From Rugalucina vietnamica (Eukaryota; Mollusca; Bivalvia; Lucinida; Lucinidae), in NCBI GenBank assembly GCA_964017185.1, contig OZ024874.1, positions 22,121,457-22,185,456 of the forward strand: a stretch of DNA of 64,000 nucleotides. The letters run 5' to 3'. The translations under genes were made by a program, and so were the position numbers. The notes beneath the pieces were generated by a model. That model ran no database searches. It was given only the letters and a program-made list of their open reading frames with translations, and had not been told where the DNA came from. Below, in pieces: positions 44,691 through 57,262 of the stretch. Positions within the stretch are counted from its first letter, which is position 1, and the number at the start of each line of letters is the position of its first letter.

Positions 44691-44777
44691 AATCTCAACC
44701 CTCGGGTCCATCGTTCCAGTGGGAAACTCGGCGAGCCTCGTTTCCCATTGGAACGGATGGACCCTCGGGTTAAGATT
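44691..44777. repeat. Long hairpin 2 with the same loop
   Basis: Arms AATCTCAACCCTCGGGTCCA, CGTTCC and GGGAAAC pair with GTTTCCC, GGAACG and the complement up to 44777, around TCGGCGAGCCTC at 44728-44739. The arms differ from hairpin 1 except for a shared CCCTCGGGTC block. Confidence 0.9.
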
Positions 44778-44841
44778 TTCCGGCTTATACTTCATACTCC
44801 CGGTCCCGAATATCTACACAATTGAAAGGTACAGCGTCACA

Positions 44842-44960
44842 TCTCAACTCAGCTCAACTTGCTCAGCTCATCATGCTCAGCACATAGGGACTAGTATGCA
44901 TATAAAAAAAACGCAACGAATTCTCAGCTTAGCTTAACTCATCTAGCTCAGCTTGCAGCT
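44842..44960 (-). repeat. Short cluster of minisatellite words, inverted orientation
   Basis: CTCAACTCAGCTCAACTTGC and later CAGCTTAGCTTAACTCATCT resemble the C-rich strand of the AGTT-word array, split by about 50 bp of other sequence. It lies just before the forward array. Confidence 0.6.
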
Positions 44961-45208
44961 TACCGTATTTATTCTGTGGACCGTTATATTCCTTATATAT
45001 TGAAGATACTTATACCATACGGGATGATCAAAGATGTAAGTTGAGTAGGATAAGTTGTTATAGTTGCATTTAATATAACAAATAGTAGCTGATGTGTAGA
45101 ACGAACTATTCATGGACACTAAACAATGTAAGTTGAGTTGGATGAGTTATAATAGTTAGCATATAGGTTGGGGAACATAGGATATCATACTTTATAATAT
45201 GTCTTAAT

Positions 45209-48200
45209 ATTTAAGTTAAGTTCGATGAGTTCAGTAAGTTGAGTAACCTAAGTTGAATGTTAAATTCGATAAGTAGGGTAAGTTGCATGTTAAGTCGCTG
45301 AGTTGGATAAGTTAAAGAATAAGTTCGATGAGTTGGATAAGTTGATCAGTAAGTTCAATGAGTTGGATAAGTTGCATAAGTTGAACAGTAAGTTCGATGA
45401 GTTGGATAAATTATACGCTGAGTTCCATGTTAAGTTCGATAAGTAGGGTAAGTTGCATGTTGAGTTCGCTGAGTTGGATAAGTTAAAGAATAAGTTCGAT
45501 GAGTTGGATAAGTTGAACAGTAAGTTCGATGAGTTGGATAAGTCGCATAAGTTGAACAGTAAGTTCGATGAGTTGGATAAGTTATACGCTGAGTTCAATG
45601 AGTTTGATAAGTTGCATGTTGAGTTGGATGAGTTGGATAAGTTATACGGTGAGTTTGATGAGTTGGATAAGTTGCATGCTGAGTTCGATGAGTTGCATAA
45701 GTTATACGCTGAGTTGGGTAAGCTGAATAAGTTGAACAGTAAGTTCGATGAGTTGGATAAGTTATACGAAATGTTCGATGAGTTGGATAAGTTGCATGCT
45801 GAGTTGGATGAGTTGCATAATTTGAACTATAAGTTCGTTAAGTTCAATAAGTTGAACAGTAAGTTCGATGAGTTGGATAAGTTGCATAAGTTGAACAGTA
45901 AGTTCGATGAGTTGGATAAGTTATACGCTGAGTTCCATGAGTTTGATAAGTTGCATGTTGAGTTGGATGAGTTGGATAAGTTATACGCTGAGTTTGATGA
46001 GTTGTATAAGTTGCATGCTTAGTTCGATGAGTTGCATAAGTTATACGCTGAGTTGGGTAAGCTGCATAAGTTGAAGAGTAAGTTCGATGAGTTGGATAAG
46101 TTGAACAGTAAGTTCGATGAGTTGGATAAGTTGAACAGTAAGTTAGATGAGTTGGGTAAGTTGTAAGCTAAGTTCGATGAGTTGGATAAGTTGTAAGCTG
46201 AGTTGGATGAGTTGGATAAGTTATACGAAATGTTCGATGGGTTGGATAAGTTGCATGCTGAGTTGTATGAGTTGCATAAGTTGAACTATAAGTTCGTGAA
46301 GTTCGATAAGTTGAACAGTAAGTTGGATGAGTTGGATAAGTTGTAAGCTGAGTTGGGTAACTTGTATAAGTTGAACAGTAAGTTAGATGAGTTGGATAAG
46401 TTATAAGCTGAGTTGGGTAAGTTGCATTAGTTGAACAGTAAGTTCGATTAGTTCGTAAAGTTGTAAGCTGAGTTCGATGAGTTGGAAAAGTTGAACAGTA
46501 AGTTGGATGAGTTAGATAAGTTGTAAGCTGAGTTCGATGAGTTGGATAAGTGTCATGTTGAGTTGGATGAGTTGGATAAGTTATACGATGAGTTCGATGA
46601 GTTGGATAAGTTGCATGCTGAGTTGGATGAGTTGCATAAGTTGAACTATAAGTTCGTGAAGTTCGATAAGTTGAACAGTAAGTTGGATGAGTTGGATAAG
46701 TTGTAAGCTGAGTTGGGTAAGTTGCATAAGTTGAACAGTAAGTTGGATGAGTTGGATAAGTTGTAAGCTAAGTTGGGTAAGTTGCATAAGTTGAACAGTA
46801 AGTTCGATGAGTTCGATAAGTTGTAAGCTGAGTTCGATGAGTTGGATAAGTTGAACAGTAAGTTGGATAAGTTGTAAACTGAGTTGGATGAGTTGGATAA
46901 GTTGCATGTTGAGTTGGATGAGATGGATAAGTTATACGCTGAGTTCCATGAGTTTGATAAGTTGCATGTTGAGTTGGATGAGTTGCATAAGATATACGCT
47001 GAGTTCGATGAGTTCGATAAGTCGAACAGTAAGTTGGATGAGTTGGACAAGTTGTAAGCTGAGGTGGGTAAGTTGAATAAGTTGAACAGTAAGTTCGATA
47101 AGTTGAACAGTAAGTTGGATGAGTTGGATAAATTGTAAGCTGAGTTCGATGAGTTGGATAAGTTGAACAGTAAGTTGGATGAGTTGGATAAGTTATACGC
47201 TGAGTTCCATGAGTTTGATAAGTTGCATGTTGTGTTGGATGAGTTGGATAATTTATACGCTGAGTTCGATGAGTTGGATAAGTTGCATGCTGAGTTGGAT
47301 GAGTTGCATAAGTTGAACTATAAGTTCGTTAAGTTCGATAAGTTGAACAGTAAGTTGGATGAGTTGGGTAAGTTGTAAGCTGAGTTGGGTAAGTTGCATA
47401 AGTTGAACAGTAAGTCGGATGAGTTGGATAAGTTGTAAGCTGAGTTTGGTAAGTTGCATAAGTTGAACAGCAAGTTCGATGAGTTCGATAATTTGAACAG
47501 TAAGATAGATGAGTTGGGTAAGTTGTAAGCTGAGTTCGATGAGTTGGATAAGTTGTAAGCTGAGTTGGATGAGTTGGATAAGTTATACGAAATATTTGAT
47601 GAGTTGGATAAGTTGCATGCTGAGTTGGATGAGTTGCATAAGTTGAACTATAAGTTCGTTAAGTTCGATAAGTTGAACAGTAAGTTCGATGAGTTGGATA
47701 AGCTGTAAGCTGAGTTGGGTAAGTTACATGAGTTGAACAGTAAGTTAGATGAGTTGGATAAGTTGTAAGCTGAGTTGGGTATGTTGCATAAGTTGAACAG
47801 CAAGTTCGATGAGTTCGATAATTTGAACAGTAAGTTAGATGAGTTGGGTAAGTTGTAAGCTGAGTTCGATGAGTTGGATAAGTTGTAAGCTGAGTTGGAT
47901 GAGTTGGATAAGTTATACGAAATGTTCGATGGGTTCGATAAGTTGCATGCTGAGTTGGATGAGTTGCATAAGTTGAACTATAATTTCGTGAAGTTCGATA
48001 AGTTGAACAGTAAGTTGGATGAGTTGGATAAGTTGTAAGCTGAGTTGGGTAACTTGTATAAGTTGAACAGTAAGTTAGATGAGTTGGATAAGTTATAAGC
48101 TGAGTTGGGTAAGTTGCATTAGTTGAACAGTAAGTTCGATTAGTTCGATAAGTTTTAAGCTGAGTTCGATGAGTTTGAAAAGTTGAACAGTAAGTTGGAT

Positions 48201-51200
48201 GAGTTAGATAAGTTGTAAGCTGAGTTCGATGAGTTGGATAAGTTGCATGTTGAGTTGGATGAGTTGGATAAGTTATACGATGAGTTCGATGAGTTGGATA
48301 AGTTGCATGCTGAGTTGGATGAGTTGCATAAGTTGAACTATAAGTTCGTGAAGTTCGATAAGTTGAACAGTAAGTTGGATGAGTTGGATAAGTTGTAAGC
48401 TGAGTTGGGTAAGTTGCATAAGTTGAACAGTAAGTTGGATGAGTTCGATAAGTTGTAAGCTGAGTTCGATGAGTTGGATAAGTTGAACAGTAAGTTGGAT
48501 GAGATGGATAAGTTGCATAAGTTGTACGCTGAGTTCGATGAGTTGGATAAGTTGTATGTTAAGTTGGATTAGTTGGATAAGTTATACGCTGAGTTCGATG
48601 AGTTGGATAAGTTGCATGCTGATTTGGATGGTTTGCATAAGTTGAACTATAAGTTCGTCAAGTTCGATAAGTTGAACAGTAAGTTGGATGAGTTGGGTAA
48701 GTTGTAAGCTGAGTTGGGTAAGTTGCACTATAAGTTGAACAGTAAGTCGGATGAGTTGGATAAGTTGTAAGCTGAGTTGGGCAAGTTGCATAAGTTGAAC
48801 AGTAAGTTGGATGAGTTGGTTAAGTTTTAAGCTGAGTTAGGTAAGTTGCATCAGTTGAACAGTAAGTTCGATGAGTTCGATAAAGTGTAAGCTGAGTTCG
48901 ATGAGTTAGATAAGTTGAACAGTAAGTTGGATGAGTTAGATAAGTTGTAGGCTGAGTTGGATGAGTTGGATAAGTTGCATGTTGAGTTGGATAAGTTGGA
49001 TAAGTTATACGATGAGTTCGATGAGTTGGATAAGTTGCATGCTGAGTTGGATGAGTTGCATAAGTTGAACAGTAAGTTGGATGAGATGGATAAGTTGCAT
49101 AAGTTGAACAGTAAGTTCGATGAGTTGGATAACTTATACGCTGAGTTCCATGAGTTTGATAAGTTGCATGTTGAGTTGGATGAGTTGGATAAGTTATACG
49201 CTGAGTTCGATGAGTTGGATAAGTTGCATGCTGATTTGGATGTGTTGCATAAGTTGAACTATAAGTTCGTCAAGTTCGATAAGTTGAACAGTAAGTTGGA
49301 TGAGTTGGGTAAGTTGTAAGCTGAGTTTGGTAAGTTGCACTATAAGTTGAACAGTAAGTCGGATGAGTTGGATAAGTTGTAAGCTGAGTTGGGTAAGTTG
49401 CATAAGTTGAACAGCAAATTCGATGAGTTCGATAATTTGAACAGTAAGATAGATGAGTTGGGTAAGTTATAAGCTGAGTTCGATGAGTTGGATAAGTTGT
49501 AAGCTGAGTTGGATGAGTTGGATAAGTTATACGAAATATTTGATGAGTTGGATAAGTTGCATGCTGAGTTGGATGAGTTACATAAGTTGAACAGTAAGTT
49601 GGATGAGTTGGATAAGTTGTAAGCTGAGTTGGGCAAGTTGCATAAGTTGAACAGTAAGTTGGATGAGTTGGATAAGTTTTAAGCTGAGTTGGGTAAGTTG
49701 CATCAGTTGAACAGTAAGTTCGATGAGTTCGATAAGTTGTAAGCTGAGTTCGATGAGTTAGATAAGTTGAACAGTAAGTTGGATGAGTTAGATAAGTTGT
49801 AGGCTGAGTTTGATGAGTTGGATAAGTTGCATGTTGAGTTGGATGAGTTGGATAAGTTATACGATGAGTTCGATGAGTTGGATAAGTTGCATGCTGAGTT
49901 GGATGAGTTGCATAAGTTGGACTATAAGTTCGTTAAGTTCGATAAGTCGAACAGTAAGTTGAATGAGTTGGATAAGTTGTAAGCTGAGTTGGGTAAGTTG
50001 CATTAGTTGAACAGTATGTTGGATGAGTTGGATAAATTGTAAGCTGAGTTGGGTAAGTTGCATAAGTTGAACAGTAAGTTCGATAAGTTGAACAGTAAGT
50101 TGGATGAGTTGGATAAGTTGTAAGCTGAGTTCGATGAGTTGGATAAGTTGAACAGTAAGTTGGATGAGATGGATAAGTTGCATAAGTTGAACTGTAAGTT
50201 CGATGAGTTGGATAACTTATACGCTGAGTTCCATGAGTTTGATAAGTTGCATGTTGAGTTGGATGAGTTGGATAAGTTATACGCTGAGTTCGATGAGTTG
50301 GATAAGTTGCATGCTGATTTGGATGGTTTGCATAAGTTGAACTATAAGTTCGTCAAGTTCGATAAGTTGAACAGTAAGTTGGATGAGTTGGGTAAGTTGT
50401 AAGCTGAGTTGGGTAAGTTGCACTATAAGTTGAACAGTAAGTCGGATGAGTTGGATAAGTTGTAAGCTGAGTTGGGTAAGTTGCATAAGTTGAACAGCAA
50501 GTTCGATGAGTTCGATAATTTGAACAGTAAGATAGATGAGTTGGGTAAGTTGTAAGCTGAGTTGGATGAGTTGGATAAGTTGTAAGCTGAGTTGGATGAG
50601 TTGGATAAGTTATACGAAATATTTGATGAGTTGGATAAGTTGCATGCTGAGTTGGATGAGTTACATAAGTTGAACTATAAGTTCTTGAAGTTCGATAAGT
50701 TGAACAGTAAGTTGGATGAGTTGGATAAGTTGTAAGCTGAGTTGGGCAAGTTGCATAAGTTGAACAGTAAGTTGGATGAGTTGGATAAGTTTTAAGCTGA
50801 GTTGGGTAAGTTGCATAAGTTGAACAGTAAGTTCGATGAGTTCGATAAGTTGTAAGCTGAGTTCGATGAGTTAGATAAGTTGAACAGTAAGTTGGATGAG
50901 TTAGATATGTTGTAGGCTGAGTTGGATGAGTTGGATAAGTTGCATGTTGAGTTGGATGAGTTGGATAAGTTATACGATGAGTTGGATAAGTTGCATGCTG
51001 AGTTGGATGAGTTGCATAAGTTGGACTATAAGTTCGTTAAGTTCGATAAGTCGAACAGTAAGTTGGATGAGTTGGATATGTTGTAAGCTGAGTTGGGTAA
51101 GTTGCATTAGTTGAACAGTATGTTTGATGAGTTGGATACATTGTAAGCTGAGTTGGGTAAGTTGCATAAGTTGAACAGTAAGTTCGATAAGTTGAGCAGT

Positions 51201-52320
51201 AAGTTGGATGAGTTGGATAAGTTGTAAGCTGAGTTCGATGAGTTGGATAAGTTGAACAGTAAGTTGGATGAGATGGATAAGTTGCATAAGTTGAACAGTA
51301 AGTTCGATGAGTTGGATAAGTTATACGCTGAGTTCCATGAGTTTGATAAGTTGCATGTTGAGTTGGATGAGTTGGATAAGTTATACGCTGAGTTCGATGA
51401 GTTGGATAAGTTGCATGCTGATTTGGATGTGTTGCATAAGTTGAACTATAAGTTCGTCAAGTTCGATAAGTTGAACAGTAAGTTGGATGAGTTGGAAAAG
51501 GTGTAAGCTGAGTTCGAAGAGTTGGATAAGTTGCATGCTGAGATGGATGAGTTGCATAAGTTGAACTATAAGTTCGTTAAGTTGAACAGTAAGTTGGATG
51601 AGTTGGATAAGTTGTAAGCTGAGTTGGGTGAGTTTTATAAGTTGAACAGTAAGTTGGATGAGTTGGATAAGTTGTAAGCTGAGTTGGGTAAGTTGCATAA
51701 GTTAAACAGTAAGTTCGATGAGTTAGATAAGTTGAACAGTAAGTTGGATGAGTTGGAAAAGTTGTAAGCTGAGTTGGGTGAGTTGCATAAGTTGAGCAGT
51801 AAGTTGGATGAGTTGGATAAGTTGTAAGCTGAGTTGGGTAAGTTGCATAAGTTGAACAGTAAGTTCGATGAGTTCGATAAATTGAACAGTAAGTTGCATG
51901 CTGAGTTCGATGAGTTCGATAAGTTGTAAGCTGAGTTAGGTAAGTTGCATAATTTGAACAGTAAGTTCGATGAGTTCGATAAGTTGAACAGTAAACTCGA
52001 TGAGTGCGATAAGTTGAACAGTAAGTTGGATGAGTTGGATAAGTTGTAAGCTGAGTTCGATGAGTTGGATAAGTTGAACAGTAAGTTGGATGATTTGGAT
52101 AAGTTGTAAGCTGAGTTCGATGAGTTGGATAAGTTGCATGTTGAGTCCGATGAGTTGCATAAGTTATACGATGAGTTGGGTAAGTTGCATAAATTAAACA
52201 GTAAGTTGGATGAGTTGGATAAGTTATACACTGAGTTCGTTGAGTTGGATAAGCTGCATGCTGAGTTGGATGATTTGCAGAAGTTGAACTATAAGTTGAA
52301 TGTTCGTTAAGTTCGATTAT
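45209..52320 (+). repeat. AGTT-word minisatellite, forward block
   Basis: About 7.1 kb built of words that start AGTT: 9-bp words (AGTTGGATG, AGTTGGATA, AGTTCGATG, AGTTGGGTA, AGTTGCATA) and 12-bp words (AGTTGAACAGTA, AGTTGTAAGCTG, AGTTATACGCTG, AGTTGCATGCTG). The usual order 9+9+12 makes a 30-bp unit, mostly in 60-bp pairs. A higher-order period of about 1.1 kb is visible. The strand is G-rich and C-poor. Isolated words appear in otherwise unique sequence from 45037. Frames such as 45453-46022 are word artefacts: the word AGTTGTAAGCTG puts TAA into that frame almost everywhere else. Confidence 0.95.
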
Positions 52321-52398
52321 GTTTCAAACTTCAATATCTGTCATTTTCTAGTATTTCAGATGAATAAAGTTGCATATTATGAATTTTACTGGTTTTCA

Positions 52399-52442
52399 AC
52401 AAAAAAAAACAAAACAAAAAACAAAAACAAAAAAAAAACAAA

Positions 52443-52493
<51 letters not shown>
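52399..52493 (+). repeat. A-rich and poly-A run
   Basis: A long A tract with scattered C, then more than 40 A. A simple repeat at the start of the spacer between the two array blocks. Confidence 0.95.
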
Positions 52494-52495
<2 letters not shown>

Positions 52496-53399
52496 AGAGA
52501 AACAATAAAAGATTTGCCTACCTACCGACCCTAATTTTTTTTCTGCATGTTAGCAGAAACACAGATAAAGTTTTAGGCCTGATAAAAACTGAAGAGAGGG
52601 AAAATAGTTGCTTTTTTATGTTTACACAAGCTACTTCATGAGAAAAACTTTCTGTATGGTTTTCAAGTAACCTTACAGAAAAGAAGTGTAAAGATGGAGA
52701 CAATATAAGTATAAAAAAACAACATCCAGTCCTGCTGTTGGTGCTAAACATTTCCAACATTATCCGACAGTGGCAATGTTTTCGTTTCCCCTCAAAGTGA
52801 ATCCGAGGTATAATTCAGCCGGCAAGAACGATATACTTCTGCGGCCATTCTTCTTTCGTCGATGATTGATATGAGCAATTAGCAAGCCAAACATAATCAA
52901 TTTTCGTGTATTTCTTCAAAGGAATTTATTATTTCTGTCACAAGATAAGTTTTTTAACAAACTACTTATGGCAAAAACCGAAGGTATCCTTACTTCTTTT
53001 TCCCACAAAGGCACGGCCCAGACATCCTAACATTAATGCCTGTAAAATTGAATTAATGGTCAATTTTCCCCTACCTTCGTGAAATGTTGCATCAATCTAT
53101 GCCGTAACAAAGGGGGACGTGCATTAGAGGCCAAAAATGGCCCCCATCCGAGCTGAGTGACAATGGTGTGAAATATAGCCTAGCCATTGCTCTTCGTGAA
53201 AATAATGGTAAAAATGTGTATGACCTTTCTCATAGGATTGACCTTGGGTCAAAGGTCAAGACCCATTTTAAGCAATTTCAATATGGATATATCAGCTGAT
53301 GAAAAAATTGATCATATCTCGGCTTTTACTTGATGTAGGCTACTGAAATTGGTATCAATTTAGAGCTGGTATCAATTTAGAGCTTAAACATTTATTGGT
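52494..53399. other. Spacer, no gene recognised
   Basis: Unique-looking AT-rich sequence; no coding or repeat signal supported. Confidence 0.4.
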
Positions 53400-55570
53400 G
53401 TTATTATGCAAACTATATTTAATTTGCATATTCATTAATATTAATGAAAACACTGAAATCAATTTGCAAAAAGTAAGTCTGTTTGAACTTCATAACTAAA
53501 TTAATTTAAGATCAAACCATATCATGATTTGTTACTATTGCATCAATGATACTTCTGAACAAGTCAATATATTCAATTGTCATAACAGAAAAGTGTCTCA
53601 TTTCGATATTCATGAATATTAATGAAAAACAAGACAAAGAAGAGACTTGTGATATTTATATCTTTGTTACATACTTTCAAAAGTACATTACTGAAACATT
53701 ATAATTAGAGGGACCTCCTTAATGCAAAAAAGAGAGAAAAATTAACAACCACAAATTCTGCATAAGTGCATGTGGATAATGCATATGTTCATGGTTTCCA
53801 AAGCGACCCATACTGCAGTTCCAAAGAATAGAATTAAAAAAAAAAATAAGTAAGAACTCATATTCAAATACTAACATTGTCAAAATACTATTATTAAGAA
53901 ATGCTTCGGCTAAGCTTTATAACCTAATCTGCATTCAATACGCAAAATATGAAAATTGCATATTCATGAATATTAACGAAAACACAAGCGCTTCATCAGA
54001 AATTGATGAATAGAATAAAAAAAAGTATAGTGCCTCACAGATGTAAAGGTACCGCACTTGTCCAATGCCATCAATACCATTCTCTGTCAACGTTATGCTA
54101 AGCCATTGTTGGGTATGCAAGATTTCTGATTTGCATATTCATGAATATTAATGAAATATTTAGAAAATACAGAAAAAATAATACTGTTTACCACAACACT
54201 CTCTTAACTCAGTTCCTGTCTGCTATAGAATATTGAACAAGCATTAACTAAACATGTGTATTTACAGAACTTTTCACACTGTGCAAATTATCTAATTTGA
54301 AAACCATGAATATGCAAACTATCTAATTTGCATATCAATGGTTATCTATGATCATTCACCAAAGTAATCAAATTAATCACAATGACAAACTTTAACGGAG
54401 CAAAGTCTAGGATTTGACAGATATTACACGGGATAGATCATTAAGTTCTGACTTATATGGATAGACAGATAGATTGATTGATGCCCTTGGTTCAATCGCT
54501 TTGCGAATATGAAAATTTTCACATAGATCCATTACATGTTAGGTCATGCAAATCGCATTACTGATTAACGACAACTTTCCATAATACTGGTGTAAGACTG
54601 AAATAAGTATGTTTATGGTTTTAATTTACTTCTCTTTCAATATATGATTTTCAGATCATTATTCATGAATATGCAAATATGGTAATGTTCATACGGGCCC
54701 CATGTATATAAGCATAGTCAAATTATACTACTAACCAACAACAACAACATGCCTCAAAGATTGTTTTAAATTGAAATAAGTATGTAATAATATTTGAGCT
54801 GAAGGCTTGTATCAAATTTTATCTCAATTTCTTGTTTCTTTTTATCATTATTTTCATGAAAGTTGATACCGTAAATATACAAAGTTAGCAAACTAGATTC
54901 TTGTCATATAGTATTTTGCATGATAGGACAATCAAATCGCATAAATGGTCCATGACAACATGCCTTAGTGATGGTAAGTAGAATATGTACGGAGTTTATT
55001 GAATCCCCCCAGCAATGTCCTTTTATATGATATTCATGAATATGCAAATAAGATGATTTTCATTTTGGGCAATTGCAGGTTAGGAAATGTAAAATTGTAT
55101 AACCAATGGACAACAACAAGTCACAGTGATGATTTGTGACTGAAATTAGTATATCTAAGAAGTTCATTGACTTTTCTCTTAATTTCTTAATTGTCTATAA
55201 CTATTCATAAATATGCAAATTAGCTGATTTTTATGTATGGGTTTATTACATGTTAGGACATGTCAAGTTGTATTGCCTATCGACATGATTGCAAAAATGG
55301 ATGTTTGTAATTGAAATCAGTGTGTTTAATGTTTTTATTTATATATTTTCTATTATGATTCTATCAATATTCATGAATATGCAAATTAGATGAATATATA
55401 AGTTAGATAATTCACACAAGTTGCCATAAGGAAAAAGACCTAGGCATAAGCTTTAACATGATGCCATGTTTAGTGAGCTAGGATAATAAGTAACTAAGAT
55501 GTGTCTGATTTTGTAGGTATACCCCCATATTCAAATTTCATATTTGTGGTTGCCGATCTGGCACAACTGC
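53400..55570 (+). repeat. AT-rich repeat region with TTTGCATATTCATGAATATT blocks
   Basis: The block (or its inverse, ATTCATGAATATGCAAAT) occurs near 53425, 53610, 53957, 54132, 54660, 55028, 55203 and 55370, often about 165-185 bp apart. The end near 55480-55540 (CTAGGATAATAAGTAACTAA, GTAGGTATACCCCCATATTC) matches 11110-11170 of the intron 2 element, so this is a related, diverged copy. Confidence 0.75.
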
Positions 55571-55973
55571 ATGTCTTGACTGGGTTGTAGTTTGGAATCT
55601 ACATGATCAAACCCCATATTTTGGAGTTATTTTGCTGTAGTGATAGATTGATCGTTGGTTGTGTAGTATCTGAACTTGTACTTTACCTTGTGCCTGATAG
55701 CAAAGTGGGGTGAGCCTAAATGGGCTGGAAATACATTATACAATACAATACAGGTTGCTATGGAAACCATGTTTTCCTTCATAACACAAATAAGTGTGTC
55801 TTTGAAAAAAATCCCATTGTATTTCGGGGATCCAAATCAACAATTTATGACCCATCAGAAAATGTCTTCAGGGTGCTGGGTGTAAAATTTGACACCAGGC
55901 CTTATAATAATGACTTCTTACTTTGAGTGAAAAGCAAGTATTCTATAGAGCAAGTTTTTAAGAATTAGGTATG
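55571..55973. other. No gene recognised
   Basis: Two overlapping frames (55676-55885 and 55720-55926) lack recognisable motifs; includes GGTTGCTATGGAAACCA. Confidence 0.35.
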
Positions 55974-56068
55974 AGCCCAGCTAAATACCAAAAAGATATT
56001 TCCACATTTCGTACATCTTAGTGATACTAATCTTCTATGAAAATATCTTTTTGGTATTTCGCTGGGCT
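55974..56068. repeat. 28-bp inverted repeat
   Basis: AGCCCAGC followed by AAATACCAAAAAGATATTT (55974-56001, one extra T) pairs with 56041-56068 with a single mismatch, leaving a 39-bp loop. It could be a stem-loop or the ends of a tiny element. Confidence 0.8.
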
Positions 56069-56714
56069 CTATGTAAACTGCTCAGTTTAAACTCTTCATT
56101 TTGGTCTAAAATGGCGATTTTCCTACTTTTGCTCATATTGGCGGCCATTTTGTGTTGCCATAGCAACCATCAAAGTCAGAATAATATTAGATCAAAACAC
56201 TTCAATCATTCATCTATTTAAACATGCAGGATAAAATGCTAGGCAGCAACTTTTATTTTTTCGCTTTAAGGTGGGCCAGAAAACCCTGTTAATGCACAGA
56301 TCCGTACTGTAGTTATTGCACTTTTTTCTGCCGCCTTCATTAGTAAATTAGTAATTTAAAGTAAGCCTGCATCATTTGATATTTAATTGTATCAGAATTA
56401 AAGTTTTAAACTTGAAACGAAAAACAGAGAGTCATACAACAAGAATGTTTACCAGGCATTTACTAAGGGAATTTTCAATATGGTCATACATAAATACAGT
56501 CATGTAGTACATAATATTTTTTTCTATGACAGTATGTGTTTACCCATCATTTTCAGTGCATAAGGTTTAATTCTGACACTGATTGGTTCAACAATAACAA
56601 GTGAGTCAAAGTAACAGTCCAAGTGAGAACTACCTATTTTTAAATGTAATGGTCAACTTTGTCATTGTCAATCAAAAATTGACAGGCTCCGCCCTGCACA
56701 TTGAAAAAAATCAG

Positions 56715-56940
56715 ACTATAGAAAAGTTCTGTTTTCGGCCTTTGTCATCGTTTTCTATAGCGATGACAGCCAGACTAAGAAAAAAATCTTTGACAAAACT
56801 TGTTTTTCATTTTCTCTGCTGGGAGGGTTTGGTACACCATAACTTCGCCCATAGGTGAGATAGAAAAGTTCTGTTTTTAGCCATCATCATCTTTTGCTAT
56901 AGCGATGACAGCCAGACTAAAACGAAAAAAAAATCTTTGA

Positions 56941-56973
<33 letters not shown>

Positions 56974-57100
56974 CTGCTGGGAGGGTTTGGTACACCATAA
57001 ATCCGACCATAGGTGAGATAGAAAAGTTCTGTTTTCGGCCTTCGTCATCGTTTTCTATAGCGATGACAGCCAGACTAAAACAAAAGAATTAGTCGACATT
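56715..57100 (+). repeat. Three tandem units of about 142-158 bp
   Basis: GAAAAGTTCTGTTTT starts at 56721, 56863 and 57021. Each unit carries TATAGCGATGACAGCCAGAC, and the first two carry GCTGGGAGGGTTTGGTACAC with ATAGGTGAGATA. The second unit is longer because of a poly-T run (56945-56973). Confidence 0.9.
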
Positions 57101-57124
57101 TTTTTTTTTCTATTTTTCTGCTAG

Positions 57125-57262
57125 CAGCAAATTTGCTGCTAACTTGACCGTTTTTCGCTGCAGCAATTTTGCTGCTAACTTGACCGTTTATTGCTGCAGC
57201 AAATTTGCTGCTAACTTGACCGTTTTTTGCTGCACTGCAAATTTTCTGCTAACTTGACCGAG
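57125..57262 (+). repeat. 36-38 bp minisatellite, four units
   Basis: GCTGCTAACTTGACCG at 57135, 57171 and 57207, and a CTGCTAACTTGACCG variant at 57246. Units also carry the palindromic TTGCTGCAGCAA. Confidence 0.9.

Noticed and set aside
45453..46022. 189-codon K/D/E/L-rich frame resembling a coiled-coil repeat protein
   Set aside because: It is a stretch of the AGTT-word array lacking the TAA-containing word by chance; neighbouring units carry that stop in the same frame, and all phases give similar repeats.
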